NCBI RefSeq assembly: GCF_014646055.1
Contig: NZ_BMMS01000005.1
Span: forward strand, 186,001-250,000
Direction of reading: 5' to 3'
Source of the DNA: Wenjunlia tyrosinilytica
GTDB lineage: Bacteria > Actinomycetota > Actinomycetes > Streptomycetales > Streptomycetaceae
DNA length: 64,000 nucleotides
In this document: positions 16,326-25,285 of the stretch, one piece after another
How positions within the stretch are numbered: the stretch's first letter is position 1
How the letters are laid out: every line of letters starts with the position of its first letter
Notes under the pieces: model-generated
What the model saw: only the letters and a program-made list of their open reading frames with translations
The model's database searches: none
Told to the model about the DNA's origin: nothing
Translations under genes and position numbers: made by a program

Positions 16326-16332
16326 GGGGCCG

Positions 16333-16495
16333 AGGGTTCGTCTGTGAGCCAGGGTTCCTCTGTGAGTCGCGGGTCGTCGGGGATGGCTGGGGCCGAGAAG
16401 GCGGGCAGGGCTGAGGCGCCGAATGCGACGTCCATGCGGTTGGCCCATCGGTGCGGTTGGCCCATCGGTGTGGAATAGCTGCCTCCGATGGGCCA
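16333..16495. repeat. Two tandem duplications and an inverted copy
   Basis: An imperfect 18-bp tandem pair (AGGGTTCGTCTGTGAGCC and AGGGTTCCTCTGTGAGTC) begins at 16333. An exact 17-bp tandem pair, GCGGTTGGCCCATCGGT, lies at 16436-16452 and 16453-16469. CCGATGGGCCA at 16485-16495 is the reverse complement of part of that unit, so it could pair with either copy. Confidence 0.85.
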
Positions 16496-16544
16496 GGGGC
16501 GCGCGCCCTTGCGGGCGGTCGCGCATCCGCGGTGCTTCGTTGAT

Positions 16545-16577
16545 CCACGGGCCGGGGTACGACGCCCCGGCCCGTGG
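16545..16577. terminator. Perfect 13-bp hairpin
   Basis: CCACGGGCCGGGG (16545-16557) pairs with CCCCGGCCCGTGG (16565-16577) around a 7-nt loop. It probably ends the upstream transcript before the SDR gene. Confidence 0.7.
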
Positions 16578-16649
16578 CGCGCTGACCGGGCTGCCTCGCC
16601 GCCGACGGATTCAGACCGCCTCCGCCGCGGCACCGAGAGGAAGTCATCA

Positions 16650-17486
16650 GTGGTCTCCAGCAGTGACGGGACCGCCCCCTTCGACTACCCGATCCTGAAG
16701 GGGCAGAAGGCCCTGGTGACCGGAGCCAACTCCGGCATCGGGAGGGCCACCGCGGTCGGGCTGGGGCGGGTGGGCGCCGACGTCGTGGTCAACTACGTCG
16801 CCGGCAAGGAGGACGCGGAAGCGGTCGTGCGGGAGATCCAGGGCCTCGGGGTGAACGCCTACGCGCACGAGGCGGATGTCTCCTCGCAGGACCAGGTCGC
16901 CGACATGGTCTCCCGCATGGTCCAGGAGTTCGGGACGATCGACATCATGGTCGCCAACGCCGGCCTGCAGCGGGACGCCGCCCTCACCGACATGACCCTC
17001 GACCAGTGGCGCAAGGTGCTGGACGTCAACCTCACGGGCCAGTTCCTGTGCGCCAGGGAGGCGACCAAGGAGTTCCTGCGCCGGGGTGTGGTGCCGAAGG
17101 TCTCCCGCTCCGCGGGAAAGATCATCTGTATGAGCTCGGTGCACCAGGTCATCCCCTGGGCCGGGCATGTGAACTACGCCGCCTCCAAGGGCGGGGTGCA
17201 GATGATGATGGAGACTCTGGCGCAGGAGCTGGCTCCTCACCGGATCCGGGTCAACGCGGTCGCGCCCGGCGCGATCCGCACCCCCATCAACCGCGACGCG
17301 TGGGCCACCCCGCAGGCCGAGGCCGAGCTGCTGAAGCTGATCCCCTACGACAGGGTCGGCGATCCGGAGGACATCGCCAACGCGGTGGCGGTCCTCGCCT
17401 CCGACTACTGCGACTACGTCGTGGGGACCACGCTCTACGTCGACGGCGGTATGACGCTCTTCCCGGGATTCGCCACAGGGGGCTGA
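16650..17486 (+). CDS. Short-chain dehydrogenase/reductase (glucose 1-dehydrogenase-like)
   Basis: This 278-aa classical SDR oxidoreductase has the cofactor motif TGANSGIG near residue 25 and VANAG. The catalytic set is Ser in CMSSVHQ with YAASK (Tyr and Lys), and the C-terminus YVDGGMTLFPGF is close to bacterial glucose 1-dehydrogenases. The substrate is uncertain. The Asn after the first beta-alpha unit (VNYVAG) rather than Asp suggests NADP(H). The GTG at 16650 is preceded by AGAGGAAG; longer in-frame starts run through the upstream hairpin and are rejected. A truncated cytochrome bd fragment follows 23 bp later. Confidence 0.88.
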   Translation: MVSSSDGTAPFDYPILKGQKALVTGANSGIGRATAVGLGRVGADVVVNYVAGKEDAEAVVREIQGLGVNAYAHEADVSSQDQVADMVSRMVQEFGTIDIMVANAGLQRDAALTDMTLDQWRKVLDVNLTGQFLCAREATKEFLRRGVVPKVSRSAGKIICMSSVHQVIPWAGHVNYAASKGGVQMMMETLAQELAPHRIRVNAVAPGAIRTPINRDAWATPQAEAELLKLIPYDRVGDPEDIANAVAVLASDYCDYVVGTTLYVDGGMTLFPGFATGG

Positions 17487-17509
17487 CGCGGTCCCGAGAC
17501 GAGGCGCAC

Positions 17510-17761
17510 ATGATCAGCGGTATCGCCCTGCTGGGCGCCGCTCCCCCGCAACTGCTGCCCGCGCGGGAGCTCATGGCCTTCACCCTGGCCTCGCACATCC
17601 TTCTCGTCCCCTTCGGCGCGGCGCTTCCGTTCCTCACGCCCCTGATGCGCTACCGGGGCCTGCGGTTCATCGGCCCGGCGCTCGTCCTGCTGTACCGGCT
17701 GGACACCCGGGGGGATCTGGAACCGCTCACCGACACCGATCTGAGAGGGAGGGCGCGATGA
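17510..17761 (+). pseudogene. N-terminal fragment of cytochrome bd-type oxidase subunit I (CydA-like)
   Basis: The 83-codon frame begins with a stretch (LPARELMAFTLASHILLVPFG, then ALPFLTPLMRYRGL) that resembles the start of actinobacterial CydA-like ubiquinol oxidase subunit I. Full proteins are about 450 aa with nine helices. Here the similarity ends after about 50 residues, and an unrelated tail rich in Leu, Asp and Arg (RLDTRGDLEPLTDTDLRG) follows to a stop. The frame is open and overlaps the next gene by ATGA, so it may still be translated and couple to it. It is best seen as a decayed or fused remnant; a new small membrane protein is the alternative. Confidence 0.6.
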
Positions 17762-19128
17762 GCGAATCAGGCGCAGGGGGCGACGGGGAGGAGCTCTCGG
17801 AGGGTGAGCGGGAGGAACTCGTCGAGCTGCGGCGCCGGGTGACGGCGCTGGAATCGGCCGTGCCGCACCGCGCGGGCCCCCGCCACTGGCCGCGGACGCT
17901 GGGTTCGACCGTCCTGGTCCTCATCGCTTCGGTGCTGGCCATGCTGTCGGTCCTGTCGGTGTGGATGTACGGCATCGTGGGCGACACGGACCGCTATGTC
18001 GAAACCGTCGCACCGCTGGCGAGCAACCACGACATCCAGGAAGCGGTCACCAACCGGGTCACCGGCGCGGTGCTGGCGCAGATCGATGTGAAGTCCCTGG
18101 TGAAGCAGCTGTCGGACGCGGCGAGCCAGCAGGGCGTCCCACCGCGGGCCTCCGCGCTGATCAACGATCTGAGCGGCCCCATCACCAGCGGCCTGACGGA
18201 GCTGGTCAAGAGCACCGTCACGAAGGTGGTCTCCAGCAGCGCCTTCGAGACCGTCTGGGTGGACGCCAACCGCCGGGTCCACACGGCGCTGGTCAAGGCC
18301 CTGACGGGCAAGGGCGGAAGCACGGTGTCGCTGAAGAACAACCAGGTCACCATCGACCTCGGACCCATCGTCGAGCAGGTCAAGGACGCTCTGGTCAAGG
18401 CCGGCTTCGCCCCGGCGGCGAAGATCCCGACCGTCCACACCGACTTCGTGGTCTTCGCCTCCAAGGACATCGGCAAGATCAAGACCTACTTCCGTCTGCT
18501 ACAGGTCCTCGGCGTCTGGCTGCCCGTGGTCACCCTGCTGGTCGCCGCGGCGGGGGTGTTCCTGGCCGTCGACCGGCGCCGGGGGCTGATCGGGGCGGCA
18601 CTGGGGATCGCGGCCGCCATGCTTCTGCTCGCCGTCGCCCTGACGGCCTTCCGGGCCGTCTACCTCGACCGGCTGCCCCCGGGAGCCTCGGAGGACGCCG
18701 CGGCCGCGGTGTACGACACGCTGGTCAGATTCCTGCGCGCCGGTGTCCTCGCGCTCGGCACACTGGCCCTGGTGACCGCGATCGGCGCCTTCCTCGTCGG
18801 TCCGTCCCGCGTCGCGGTCGCCACCCGCAAGGTCTTCCGCACCGGCATCGGCGCCCTGCGCGACACGGCCGTGTCGGCGGGCATGAAGCTGGGCCCGGTG
18901 GGCCCCTTCGTCCACCGCTACAAGCGCTGGATCGGCGGTGCCGTCCTGCTGGGCGCCGTGATCGTGCTGTTCACCTGGAGCTACCCGACCGCGCCGGTCG
19001 TGGTGTGGACCCTGGCGGTGGTACTGGCCTGCCTCGCCGTACGCGAGTTCCTCGACATCCCTCGGGACAACGGCGGCCGTCGACCGCCACCGAGCGGGGC
19101 CGACGGGGCCGCGGCGGGCGGCGGCTGA
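17758..19128 (+). CDS. Integral membrane protein of unknown function
   Basis: This 456-aa protein starts in a 4-bp overlap with the CydA fragment. A short acidic N-terminus with possible coiled coil (about 12-35) precedes one membrane helix (about 47-70). A large extracytoplasmic domain (about 75-245) rich in Val, Ser and Thr follows, then a cluster of five or so helices between about 253 and 440. The C-terminus is Gly/Ala/Pro-rich. Proteins of this shape are widespread in Streptomyces without an assigned role. The potassium-channel gene follows 11 bp later, so the two are likely co-expressed. Confidence 0.75.
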   Translation: MSESGAGGDGEELSEGEREELVELRRRVTALESAVPHRAGPRHWPRTLGSTVLVLIASVLAMLSVLSVWMYGIVGDTDRYVETVAPLASNHDIQEAVTNRVTGAVLAQIDVKSLVKQLSDAASQQGVPPRASALINDLSGPITSGLTELVKSTVTKVVSSSAFETVWVDANRRVHTALVKALTGKGGSTVSLKNNQVTIDLGPIVEQVKDALVKAGFAPAAKIPTVHTDFVVFASKDIGKIKTYFRLLQVLGVWLPVVTLLVAAAGVFLAVDRRRGLIGAALGIAAAMLLLAVALTAFRAVYLDRLPPGASEDAAAAVYDTLVRFLRAGVLALGTLALVTAIGAFLVGPSRVAVATRKVFRTGIGALRDTAVSAGMKLGPVGPFVHRYKRWIGGAVLLGAVIVLFTWSYPTAPVVVWTLAVVLACLAVREFLDIPRDNGGRRPPPSGADGAAAGGG

Positions 19129-19139
19129 GGCCCGGCGCG

Positions 19140-19724
19140 ATGAGAGTGCCGCACCGCGACTCCCCCCGGCGGCAGGGCCGGCGCCTGCTGCTGCGCTCGC
19201 TCCTGCGCTCGACCCTCATCGTGGTCCTGCTGGTCGTGATCTACTACGTGGCTCCCCTGGACCGGGAGCTCGACGCCCTCACGGCCGTCATCCTGGTGGT
19301 GGGGCTGCTGCTGTTCACGCTCCTGGTCGCCCGGCAGGTCAGGGCCATCACCCGGGCGGAGCATCCGCGGCTGCGCGCGGTCGAGGCCCTGGCGACCTCC
19401 GTGCCGCTTCTTCTGATCCTGTTCGCCGGCGCGTACTTCATCATCGAGAGGAACCGGCCGGGAGCGTTCTCCCAACGGCTGGACCGAACGGACTCCCTGT
19501 ACTTCACGGTCACCGTGTTCGCCACCGTGGGCTTCGGCGACATCGTGCCCGTGACCTCGGGCGCGCGGATCGTGACCATGCTGCAGATGCTCTTCGACCT
19601 GGTGGCCGTCGGTCTGACCGCGAGGGTCATCCTGAGCGCGGTCCAGGTCGGTTTGCAGCGGCGGCCTGGGGGATCGGGGCCGAAAGATCCCGCCCCGCCC
19701 GGCGGAGACGGCGGACCGCCCTGA
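19140..19724 (+). CDS. Two-pore-helix type potassium channel family protein
   Basis: This 194-aa membrane protein has the ion-channel pore motif: the selectivity filter TVGFGD follows a pore helix beginning SLYFTVTVFA, and a final inner helix comes after it (about 140-165). Two additional helices lie near residues 25-60 and another near 80-100, giving about four in all. There is no cytosolic RCK domain; the C-terminus is a short Gly/Pro-rich tail. It probably conducts K+ as a tetramer. The ATG at 19140 is 11 bp after the preceding membrane protein stop. Its own ribosome site is weak, consistent with coupling. Confidence 0.85.
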   Translation: MRVPHRDSPRRQGRRLLLRSLLRSTLIVVLLVVIYYVAPLDRELDALTAVILVVGLLLFTLLVARQVRAITRAEHPRLRAVEALATSVPLLLILFAGAYFIIERNRPGAFSQRLDRTDSLYFTVTVFATVGFGDIVPVTSGARIVTMLQMLFDLVAVGLTARVILSAVQVGLQRRPGGSGPKDPAPPGGDGGPP

Positions 19725-19842
19725 CGGCGGGCATGCCGGGCGGCGGCCGGCCGTCCGGGCCGGGGCAGGGGGCGGTTGCGGCGCGTCGCACCGCAACCGC
19801 CCCTGCCGCCCTTCGTCGCCCCGCCGGCCGTTCAGCGGCCGA

Positions 19843-20073
19843 TCAGGTGGCGCCGTTGCCCGCCGCGTGCCAGGCCTCCATGCCCGCCATGGAGGCGTGC
19901 TTGGCCTGCCGCAGCTTGGCGGCCGCGCGCTCGCTCGGATGCAGTTGCATCTCGCGGGTCCACCGCCGTCCGGCGCAGACCAGGGCGTAGCCGGCCATCG
20001 CCATGCCGGAGAACGCCAGCATCGCCCCGCCCGCCATCAGTACGGCTCCCGTGGTGACGAGCCGGGTGTTCAT
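19843..20073 (-). CDS. Small membrane-anchored protein
   Basis: This 76-aa protein has one hydrophobic, Gly/Ala/Met-rich helix at about residues 6-33 followed by a charged cytosolic part (RRWTREMQLHPSERAAAKLRQAKHA). No catalytic motif or known family was recognised. The ATG at 20073 with GGAG 9 nt upstream is preferred. An in-frame ATG at 20106 has its GGAGG only 1 nt away, too close for normal initiation. It is convergent with the potassium-channel gene and divergent from the GH15 gene at 20260. Confidence 0.65.
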   Translation of the reverse strand: MNTRLVTTGAVLMAGGAMLAFSGMAMAGYALVCAGRRWTREMQLHPSERAAAKLRQAKHASMAGMEAWHAAGNGAT

Positions 20074-20200
20074 CTCGAACGCTCCAGAGGTCTTGTGGTG
20101 GTTCATACCTCCACCATGGAGCCGCTGCGCGGCCCCCGCATCCCGGGGAGGGCCGACCGTGGACGCGGTTGCCGTGCGGCGGCCCGGCACCTGTCGGATA

Positions 20201-20230
20201 GTGAGGACCAGTGAGGATCAGTGAGGACGT
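20201..20230. repeat. Tandem 10-bp repeat, 3 copies
   Basis: GTGAGGACCA, GTGAGGATCA and GTGAGGACGT follow one another directly at 20201-20230, just upstream of the GH15 copy 2 start. Each unit contains a GTG and a GAGGA ribosome-site-like core, so it may affect start choice. Confidence 0.85.
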
Positions 20231-20259
20231 GGGGGCCCGACGACCCGGATGGGATGCTC

Positions 20260-22113
20260 ATGGACCGCTACCCGCCCGTCGCCGACCATGGTCTCGTCGG
20301 CGACCTCCAGACCGCCGCCCTGGTCTCCTCCCAGGGAGTCGTCGACTGGTTCGCGGCGCCGCGCTTCGACTCACCGAGCATCTTCGCCGCCCTCCTCGAC
20401 CACGACCGCGGAGGCTACTTCCTGCTCGGTCCGGAGAACGACGAGGCCACCTGCCGGCAGCTCTACTACCCGGACAGCGCCGTCCTGGTGACCCGGTTCA
20501 TGTCTCCCGACGGCGTCGGTGAGGTGATCGACTGCATGCCGCCGGACCGCAAGCAGACGCCCACCGACCGGCACACCCTGATACGGATCGTGAGGGCCGT
20601 GCGCGGCGCCGTCCGGTTCAATCTGGAGTGCAGGCCGCGCTTCGACTACGGCCGCGCCCGCCATGAGCTCCATCTGCACCAGCACCAGCCTCAGCACCCC
20701 CGCCTCCAGGGCGCCACCTTCACCGGCCCCGGCATCACCGCGCACCTGCAGAGCACCTTCCCCCTGGAACGCGACGACCAGGACGTGCGGGGCACGGTGA
20801 CGTTGAACGCCGGGGAACAGGCGGCAGCGGTGTTCACCGTCTGCGAGCCCGACGGCCCCATGCCCGAGCCCCTCACGGCCGACGGCATCACCCTCCAGCT
20901 GTGGGACATCGTGGAGTACTGGCAGCGCTGGGTGCGTACCTCCAACTACCGCGGCCGGTGGCCGGGGATGGTGCACCGCTCAGCCATCACCCTCAAGCTC
21001 CTCACCTACGCCCCGACGGGTGCTCCGATCGCGGCGGCGACCATGGGCCTGCCCGAGCAGGTCGGCGGCGAGCGCAACTGGGACTACCGGTACACCTGGG
21101 TCCGCGACGGCTCGCTGTCGGTACGGGCGCTGCTCGACCTGGGCTTCATCGAGGAGGCAACCCGGTTCACCCGCTGGCTGGGGGAACGGCTGCGCGACAG
21201 GATGGGGATGGACGGGGAGCGCCTGCAGATCATGTACCGGGTCGACGGAGACCCGCTTCTGACCGAGGAGATCCTCGACCACTTCGAGGGCTACCGCGGC
21301 TCGTCCCCGGTGCGTGCGGGCAACGCCGCCGCCGACCAGCTCCAGCTCGACATCTACGGCGAGGTCATGTACGCCCTGGCCGAGGGGCATGAGGTGGGAG
21401 TGCAGACGGGCTACCACGGCTGGAAGGGACTCGCCCGCACCCTGGACTGGCTGGCGGACTCCTGGGACCGGCCGGACGAGGGCATCTGGGAGACCCGCGG
21501 CGGCCGCAATGACTTCACCTACAGCCGGGTGATGTGCTGGGTCGCCTTCGACCGCGGCCTGCGCCTGGCCGCCGAGTTCAGCCGCCCGGCCGACACCGTC
21601 CGCTGGACGGCGGCCCGCGACGCCATCCTCGAGCAGGTCATGGACAAAGCCTGGAGCCAGAAGGAGCAGGCGCTCGTGCAGCACTACGGCGGTGACGTGC
21701 TCGACGCCTCGCTTCTCCTGCTCCCCCGGCTGCGGTTCCTGGCTCCCAAGAGCCCCGGGTGGCTGTCCACGCTGGACGCGATCGACCGCAAGCTCGTCTC
21801 CGACAGCCTCGTCTACCGCTACGACCCCGAGGCCTCCCCCGACGGCCTGCGAGGCTCCGAAGGCACCTTCAGCCTGTGCACGTTCCTCTACGTCGACGCC
21901 CTCGCCAAAGCGGGTCGGCTCCCCCAGGCGCGGTACACCTTCGAGAAGATGCACACCTACGCCAACCATGTCGGCCTGTTCGCCGAGGAGATCGGTCCCA
22001 GCGGCGAGCAACTGGGCAACTTCCCGCAGGCGTTCACCCATCTGTCGCTCATCATGGCCGCGGGTTCCCTCGACAACGCCCTGGACGCCGCCCTCGCCCG
22101 GGGGCGGGACTAG
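20260..22113 (+). CDS. GH15 glucoamylase/trehalase-like hydrolase (copy 2)
   Basis: This protein of about 617 aa has the same architecture as the copy at 11366. The N-terminal block YPPVADHGLVGDLQTAALVS leads into the beta-sandwich, and the (alpha/alpha)6 barrel carries GGERNWDYRYTWVRDGS. The general-acid segment is EGIWETRGG and the late segment is EEIGPSGEQLGNFPQAFTH. Its N-terminus matches copy 3 (31068) much better than copy 1. The ATG at 20260 was chosen because the family begins there; an ATG at 20254 and a GTG at 20221 inside a tandem repeat are alternatives. There is no signal peptide, so action is cytosolic. The cyclase gene follows 31 bp later. Confidence 0.88.
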   Translation: MDRYPPVADHGLVGDLQTAALVSSQGVVDWFAAPRFDSPSIFAALLDHDRGGYFLLGPENDEATCRQLYYPDSAVLVTRFMSPDGVGEVIDCMPPDRKQTPTDRHTLIRIVRAVRGAVRFNLECRPRFDYGRARHELHLHQHQPQHPRLQGATFTGPGITAHLQSTFPLERDDQDVRGTVTLNAGEQAAAVFTVCEPDGPMPEPLTADGITLQLWDIVEYWQRWVRTSNYRGRWPGMVHRSAITLKLLTYAPTGAPIAAATMGLPEQVGGERNWDYRYTWVRDGSLSVRALLDLGFIEEATRFTRWLGERLRDRMGMDGERLQIMYRVDGDPLLTEEILDHFEGYRGSSPVRAGNAAADQLQLDIYGEVMYALAEGHEVGVQTGYHGWKGLARTLDWLADSWDRPDEGIWETRGGRNDFTYSRVMCWVAFDRGLRLAAEFSRPADTVRWTAARDAILEQVMDKAWSQKEQALVQHYGGDVLDASLLLLPRLRFLAPKSPGWLSTLDAIDRKLVSDSLVYRYDPEASPDGLRGSEGTFSLCTFLYVDALAKAGRLPQARYTFEKMHTYANHVGLFAEEIGPSGEQLGNFPQAFTHLSLIMAAGSLDNALDAALARGRD

Positions 22114-22144
22114 GGCCTACTCCCACCGGACGGAGGGCGGCTCC

Positions 22145-23167
22145 ATGGCGCAGAACACGGGCACCCCGGGCAAGGGCACGGGTTCCTCGGGCACGGATTC
22201 CTCGCGCAATTCCTCGGGCACGGGCACGTCGCGGACGGGTACCGGCGCGGGGCCGCTGACCCTCGCCGAATTCCGCGCGCTCTACCGGCACTTGCGGAGC
22301 ACCTGCGCCACCGCCACCGCGGACCGGGGCGCCCTCGAGACGATCACCGAGGATGTGGTGCGCGCGGCCGCCGGGCAGGTGCGCTCGGGGCGGACGGTCA
22401 CCCTCGCCGCCCCCGTGGAGACCCGGCAGACGGCCGACAATCCCGAACCCGCCGGGCACCGGCTCGTCGCCCCCGCGAAGGACGAGGCGACGGCGAGAGG
22501 ACTGCACTTCGCCCGGGACCGCTTCACGATGAATGTGCACGGTGACGCGGACAGCCACATCGACGCGCTGTGCCATGTCATCTACGACGGGACGATGCAC
22601 AACGGCGTCCCCGTCGGCTCGCTGTCGGCGGACGGGGCCCACGCGCTGAACATCGACATGGCCCGCGACGGCATCGTGGGGCGCGGTGTCCTCCTCGACA
22701 TCCCCGGACTGCGGGGGACGCGCTGGCTCGAACCCGGCGACCACGTGACGGCCGACGACCTCGCCGCCGCCGAGCGTCGGCAGGGGCTGCGCGTGGGCAA
22801 GGGCGATCTGCTCTTCGTACGGGTGGGGCACCGCCGGCGCCGCGATGAGCTCGGGCCCTGGGACGCTGCCGGCGCCCGCGCGGGACTGCACCCCACCGCG
22901 CTGGAGTTCCTGGCCGGACGCGAAGTGGCGGTGCTGGGCAGCGACGGCAACAATGACACCGCGCCGAGCACCACGGAGGGCGTCGCATTTCCGGTGCACG
23001 TGCTCGCCCTTCACGCGCTGGGCATCCACCTGCTGGACTATCTGCAGTTCGAGGACCTGCTGCCCCTGTGCGAGCAGGAGGGACGCTGGTCGTTCCTGTG
23101 CGTGATCGCCCCGCTGCGCCTGCCCGCGGCGACCGGCTCCCCGGTCAACCCCGTCGCCGTCCTCTGA
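22145..23167 (+). CDS. Cyclase family protein (kynurenine formamidase-like fold)
   Basis: This 340-aa member of the metal-dependent cyclase/formamidase family has the metal motif HxDxxxH at His138-Asp140-His144 (DSHIDALCH). Supporting blocks include GVLLDIPGLRG, GDLLFVRVGH and a late VLGSDGNNDTAP followed by FPVHVLALHALG. It probably hydrolyses an amide, ester or lactone-type bond; homologues include isatin hydrolase and kynurenine formamidase, but the substrate is unknown. Residues 1-37 are a Gly/Ser/Thr-rich low-complexity leader unlike the family. GGAGG 8 nt upstream supports the ATG. It is downstream of GH15 copy 2, with no evident functional link. Confidence 0.85.
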   Translation: MAQNTGTPGKGTGSSGTDSSRNSSGTGTSRTGTGAGPLTLAEFRALYRHLRSTCATATADRGALETITEDVVRAAAGQVRSGRTVTLAAPVETRQTADNPEPAGHRLVAPAKDEATARGLHFARDRFTMNVHGDADSHIDALCHVIYDGTMHNGVPVGSLSADGAHALNIDMARDGIVGRGVLLDIPGLRGTRWLEPGDHVTADDLAAAERRQGLRVGKGDLLFVRVGHRRRRDELGPWDAAGARAGLHPTALEFLAGREVAVLGSDGNNDTAPSTTEGVAFPVHVLALHALGIHLLDYLQFEDLLPLCEQEGRWSFLCVIAPLRLPAATGSPVNPVAVL

Positions 23168-23214
23168 CGGCCGGCCCGCCATCGCGAGAGGGGCCGCGGG
23201 CGGACCGGATGGCG

Positions 23215-24795
23215 TCAGCCGAGCCGTTCGGTGATGTGGTCACCGACCCGCAGGGCATTGGCGATGGCGGTCAGGGACGGGTTGACCGCGCCGATGCTCG
23301 GGAAGAAGCTCGTGTCCACGACGTACAGGTTGTCCACGTCGTGGGCCCTGCAGTGCACATCGAGGGCCGAGCTCCGCGGATCGTCGCCGAAGCGCACGGT
23401 GCCCGCCTGGTGGGCGGTGGCACCGATGGGCATGTCCTTGTGCAGGTAGAGGGTGTGGGGCAGCAGATGGTGCTCATGCATCCCCAAGTGGCCGAGCATG
23501 CCCTCGAGTTTGCGCCGCAGGCGGGACAGCCCGGCGGTGTTGTTCTTCTCGTCGAGTGCGAGGTGCACCCTGCCGTCCCCGTCCAGGGTGACCCGGCTGT
23601 CGGCAAGCGGCAGGTCCTCCGAGCACAGCCAGAAGTCGACGCCGTGGTGGGCGAGGACTTCGAAGGGCATGTCGGGTGAGGCGAGACCGGCCCAGTGCGG
23701 CGCCTCGCCGTGGACCTGCTCGGCGTCGGACTTGCCGAGCATCTGGATCCCGCCCAGCGGGTAGTCCCAGTCGTCCGAGCCCAGGTACCAGTCGTGGAGC
23801 GCCAGGGTCTTCTGGAACTGCGTGTCGTTCGGCTCCTTGGACACGGCCATCAGCGCCGTGTTGTTGTGCCGCATGTAGTGCCGGCCCACGACGTCGGAGC
23901 TGTTGGCCAGCCCGCGCGGATGGTGCTCATTGGCCGAACTCAGCAGGAGAACGGCGGAGTTGACCGCACCGCAGGCCACCACCACGATGTCCGCGCTGAA
24001 ACCGGCAGTGGAGCCGTCCCCGAGCTCGGTGACCACCTTGCTGACGGTACGTCCGGTGGGATCGGTCTCCAGGCGCCGCACATGGGCGTTGGTGAGGAGC
24101 TCCACGTTGGGGTGCCCTAGTGCGGGTTCGACGCAGATCACCTGCGCGTCGGACTTGCCGCGGACCAGGCAGGGGAAGCCGTCCACGCGGTTGCAGCGGA
24201 TGCAGACGCTGGAGTGCGTGGCGCGTCCGTGCTCGTCCTGGGTGAGGTTGACCCCGATGGGCAGGTGGAAGGGGCGCAGTCCGCGTTTCTCCAGGTCGTC
24301 GTTGAGCTGCTGGATGCGCGGTTCGTGCTCCACCGGAGGGTAGGCGTACTGCCCGCTGACCGGGCCCTCGGTGAGGTCCTCACCGTGCCGACCGTGCACC
24401 AGGTAGAGGTGCTCGGCCTGCGTGTAGTAGGGCTCCAGGTCCTCGTAACGCAGCGGCCAGGCGGGCGAGATGCCGCCATGGTGCCTCAACTCGCCGAAGT
24501 CCTCGGGGCGCAGACGGAACAGCGCCGCGCCGTAGAACTTCGTGTTGCCGCCCACGTAGTAGTTGACCTCGGGCGGGAACTCCTTGCCGTTCTTGTCGTA
24601 CCAGAACTCGGGGGCACGGTACTTGCCCTTGACGAACACGGCGGTGGACTCCCAGTTGTCGCGCTCGCGCGGGAGGTAGTCGCCGCGTTCGAGGATGAGC
24701 ACCCGTTTTCCGGAGGGTGCCAGTCGGTGGGCGAGCGTGCCGCCGCCCGCACCGGTTCCAATGACGATGACGTCGTAGTGCTGTGTGTCGCCCAC
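23215..24795 (-). CDS. GMC family oxidoreductase
   Basis: This 526-aa FAD-dependent oxidoreductase has the dinucleotide-binding motif GTGAGGGTLAHRL near the N-terminus and ILERGDYLPRE after it. The GMC blocks include NYYVGGNTKFYGAALFR and a C-terminal SIGAVNPSLTAIANALR. A Cys-containing segment (CIRCNRVDGFPC) matches the subgroup of bacterial sugar or alcohol dehydrogenases. The usual active-site pair appears as His in TAHQAGTVRFG and Asn in the NPSLT block. No Tat signal is seen, so it is probably cytosolic. The GTG at 24795 with AAAGGTGG upstream is preferred; a GTG at 24843 is possible. It is convergent with the cyclase gene. The substrate is unknown. Confidence 0.88.
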   Translation of the reverse strand: MGDTQHYDVIVIGTGAGGGTLAHRLAPSGKRVLILERGDYLPRERDNWESTAVFVKGKYRAPEFWYDKNGKEFPPEVNYYVGGNTKFYGAALFRLRPEDFGELRHHGGISPAWPLRYEDLEPYYTQAEHLYLVHGRHGEDLTEGPVSGQYAYPPVEHEPRIQQLNDDLEKRGLRPFHLPIGVNLTQDEHGRATHSSVCIRCNRVDGFPCLVRGKSDAQVICVEPALGHPNVELLTNAHVRRLETDPTGRTVSKVVTELGDGSTAGFSADIVVVACGAVNSAVLLLSSANEHHPRGLANSSDVVGRHYMRHNNTALMAVSKEPNDTQFQKTLALHDWYLGSDDWDYPLGGIQMLGKSDAEQVHGEAPHWAGLASPDMPFEVLAHHGVDFWLCSEDLPLADSRVTLDGDGRVHLALDEKNNTAGLSRLRRKLEGMLGHLGMHEHHLLPHTLYLHKDMPIGATAHQAGTVRFGDDPRSSALDVHCRAHDVDNLYVVDTSFFPSIGAVNPSLTAIANALRVGDHITERLG

Positions 24796-25285
24796 GCCCG
24801 GCCACCTTTCGTCCGGTCGTCGGGGTCGATTACCGTGATTCACCCCCTTTTCTCACGTTAACGGCAGTGTGTGGTCGCCGCGAGCGCTCGGACTCCGGAG
24901 TGGGCCGCGGCGGCGGCCACGGCGGCGCGGATGAGCCCGGGACGCGGCGCCACGACCACGCCCTCGACGACGGGTACCCACGGTCCGGGGAAAAACCGGG
25001 AGGACCCGGGGGAACGGGGTCGACCGCCCGCCGAGGGGAACCGCGGTGGGCCATGGGTGCCCGTTGCCCGGCGGCTCGACGCGGCACGGGTTCCCCGCTC
25101 GAGTGCGCCTGCCCGGCCGTTTGGCCGACTCCGGCCCGGGGAGGCTATCGGTGCTTCGTACCGCAGACGTGTCCGCAGGGGAGGTCCCGCGGGACCTGAC
25201 GGCCTGTCCAGCGGGTCGGATGCCTTCACTGTCCCGGCGTCCTCACCTGTCCTGCTTCCGCGACCGCAGATGTGACGGGGGACGC
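24796..25285. other. Divergent intergenic region, no gene seen
   Basis: About 490 bp separate the divergent GMC oxidoreductase and Ppx/GppA genes. The open frames present are low-complexity Arg/Gly/Pro translations typical of chance frames in GC-rich DNA. The AT-richest spot (24842-24865, with an ACGTTAACG palindromic core) is the best place for promoter elements. Confidence 0.45.

Noticed and set aside
24796-25285. Open frames in the GMC/Ppx gap
   Set aside because: All translate into low-complexity Arg, Gly and Pro-rich sequence without ribosome sites or motifs.
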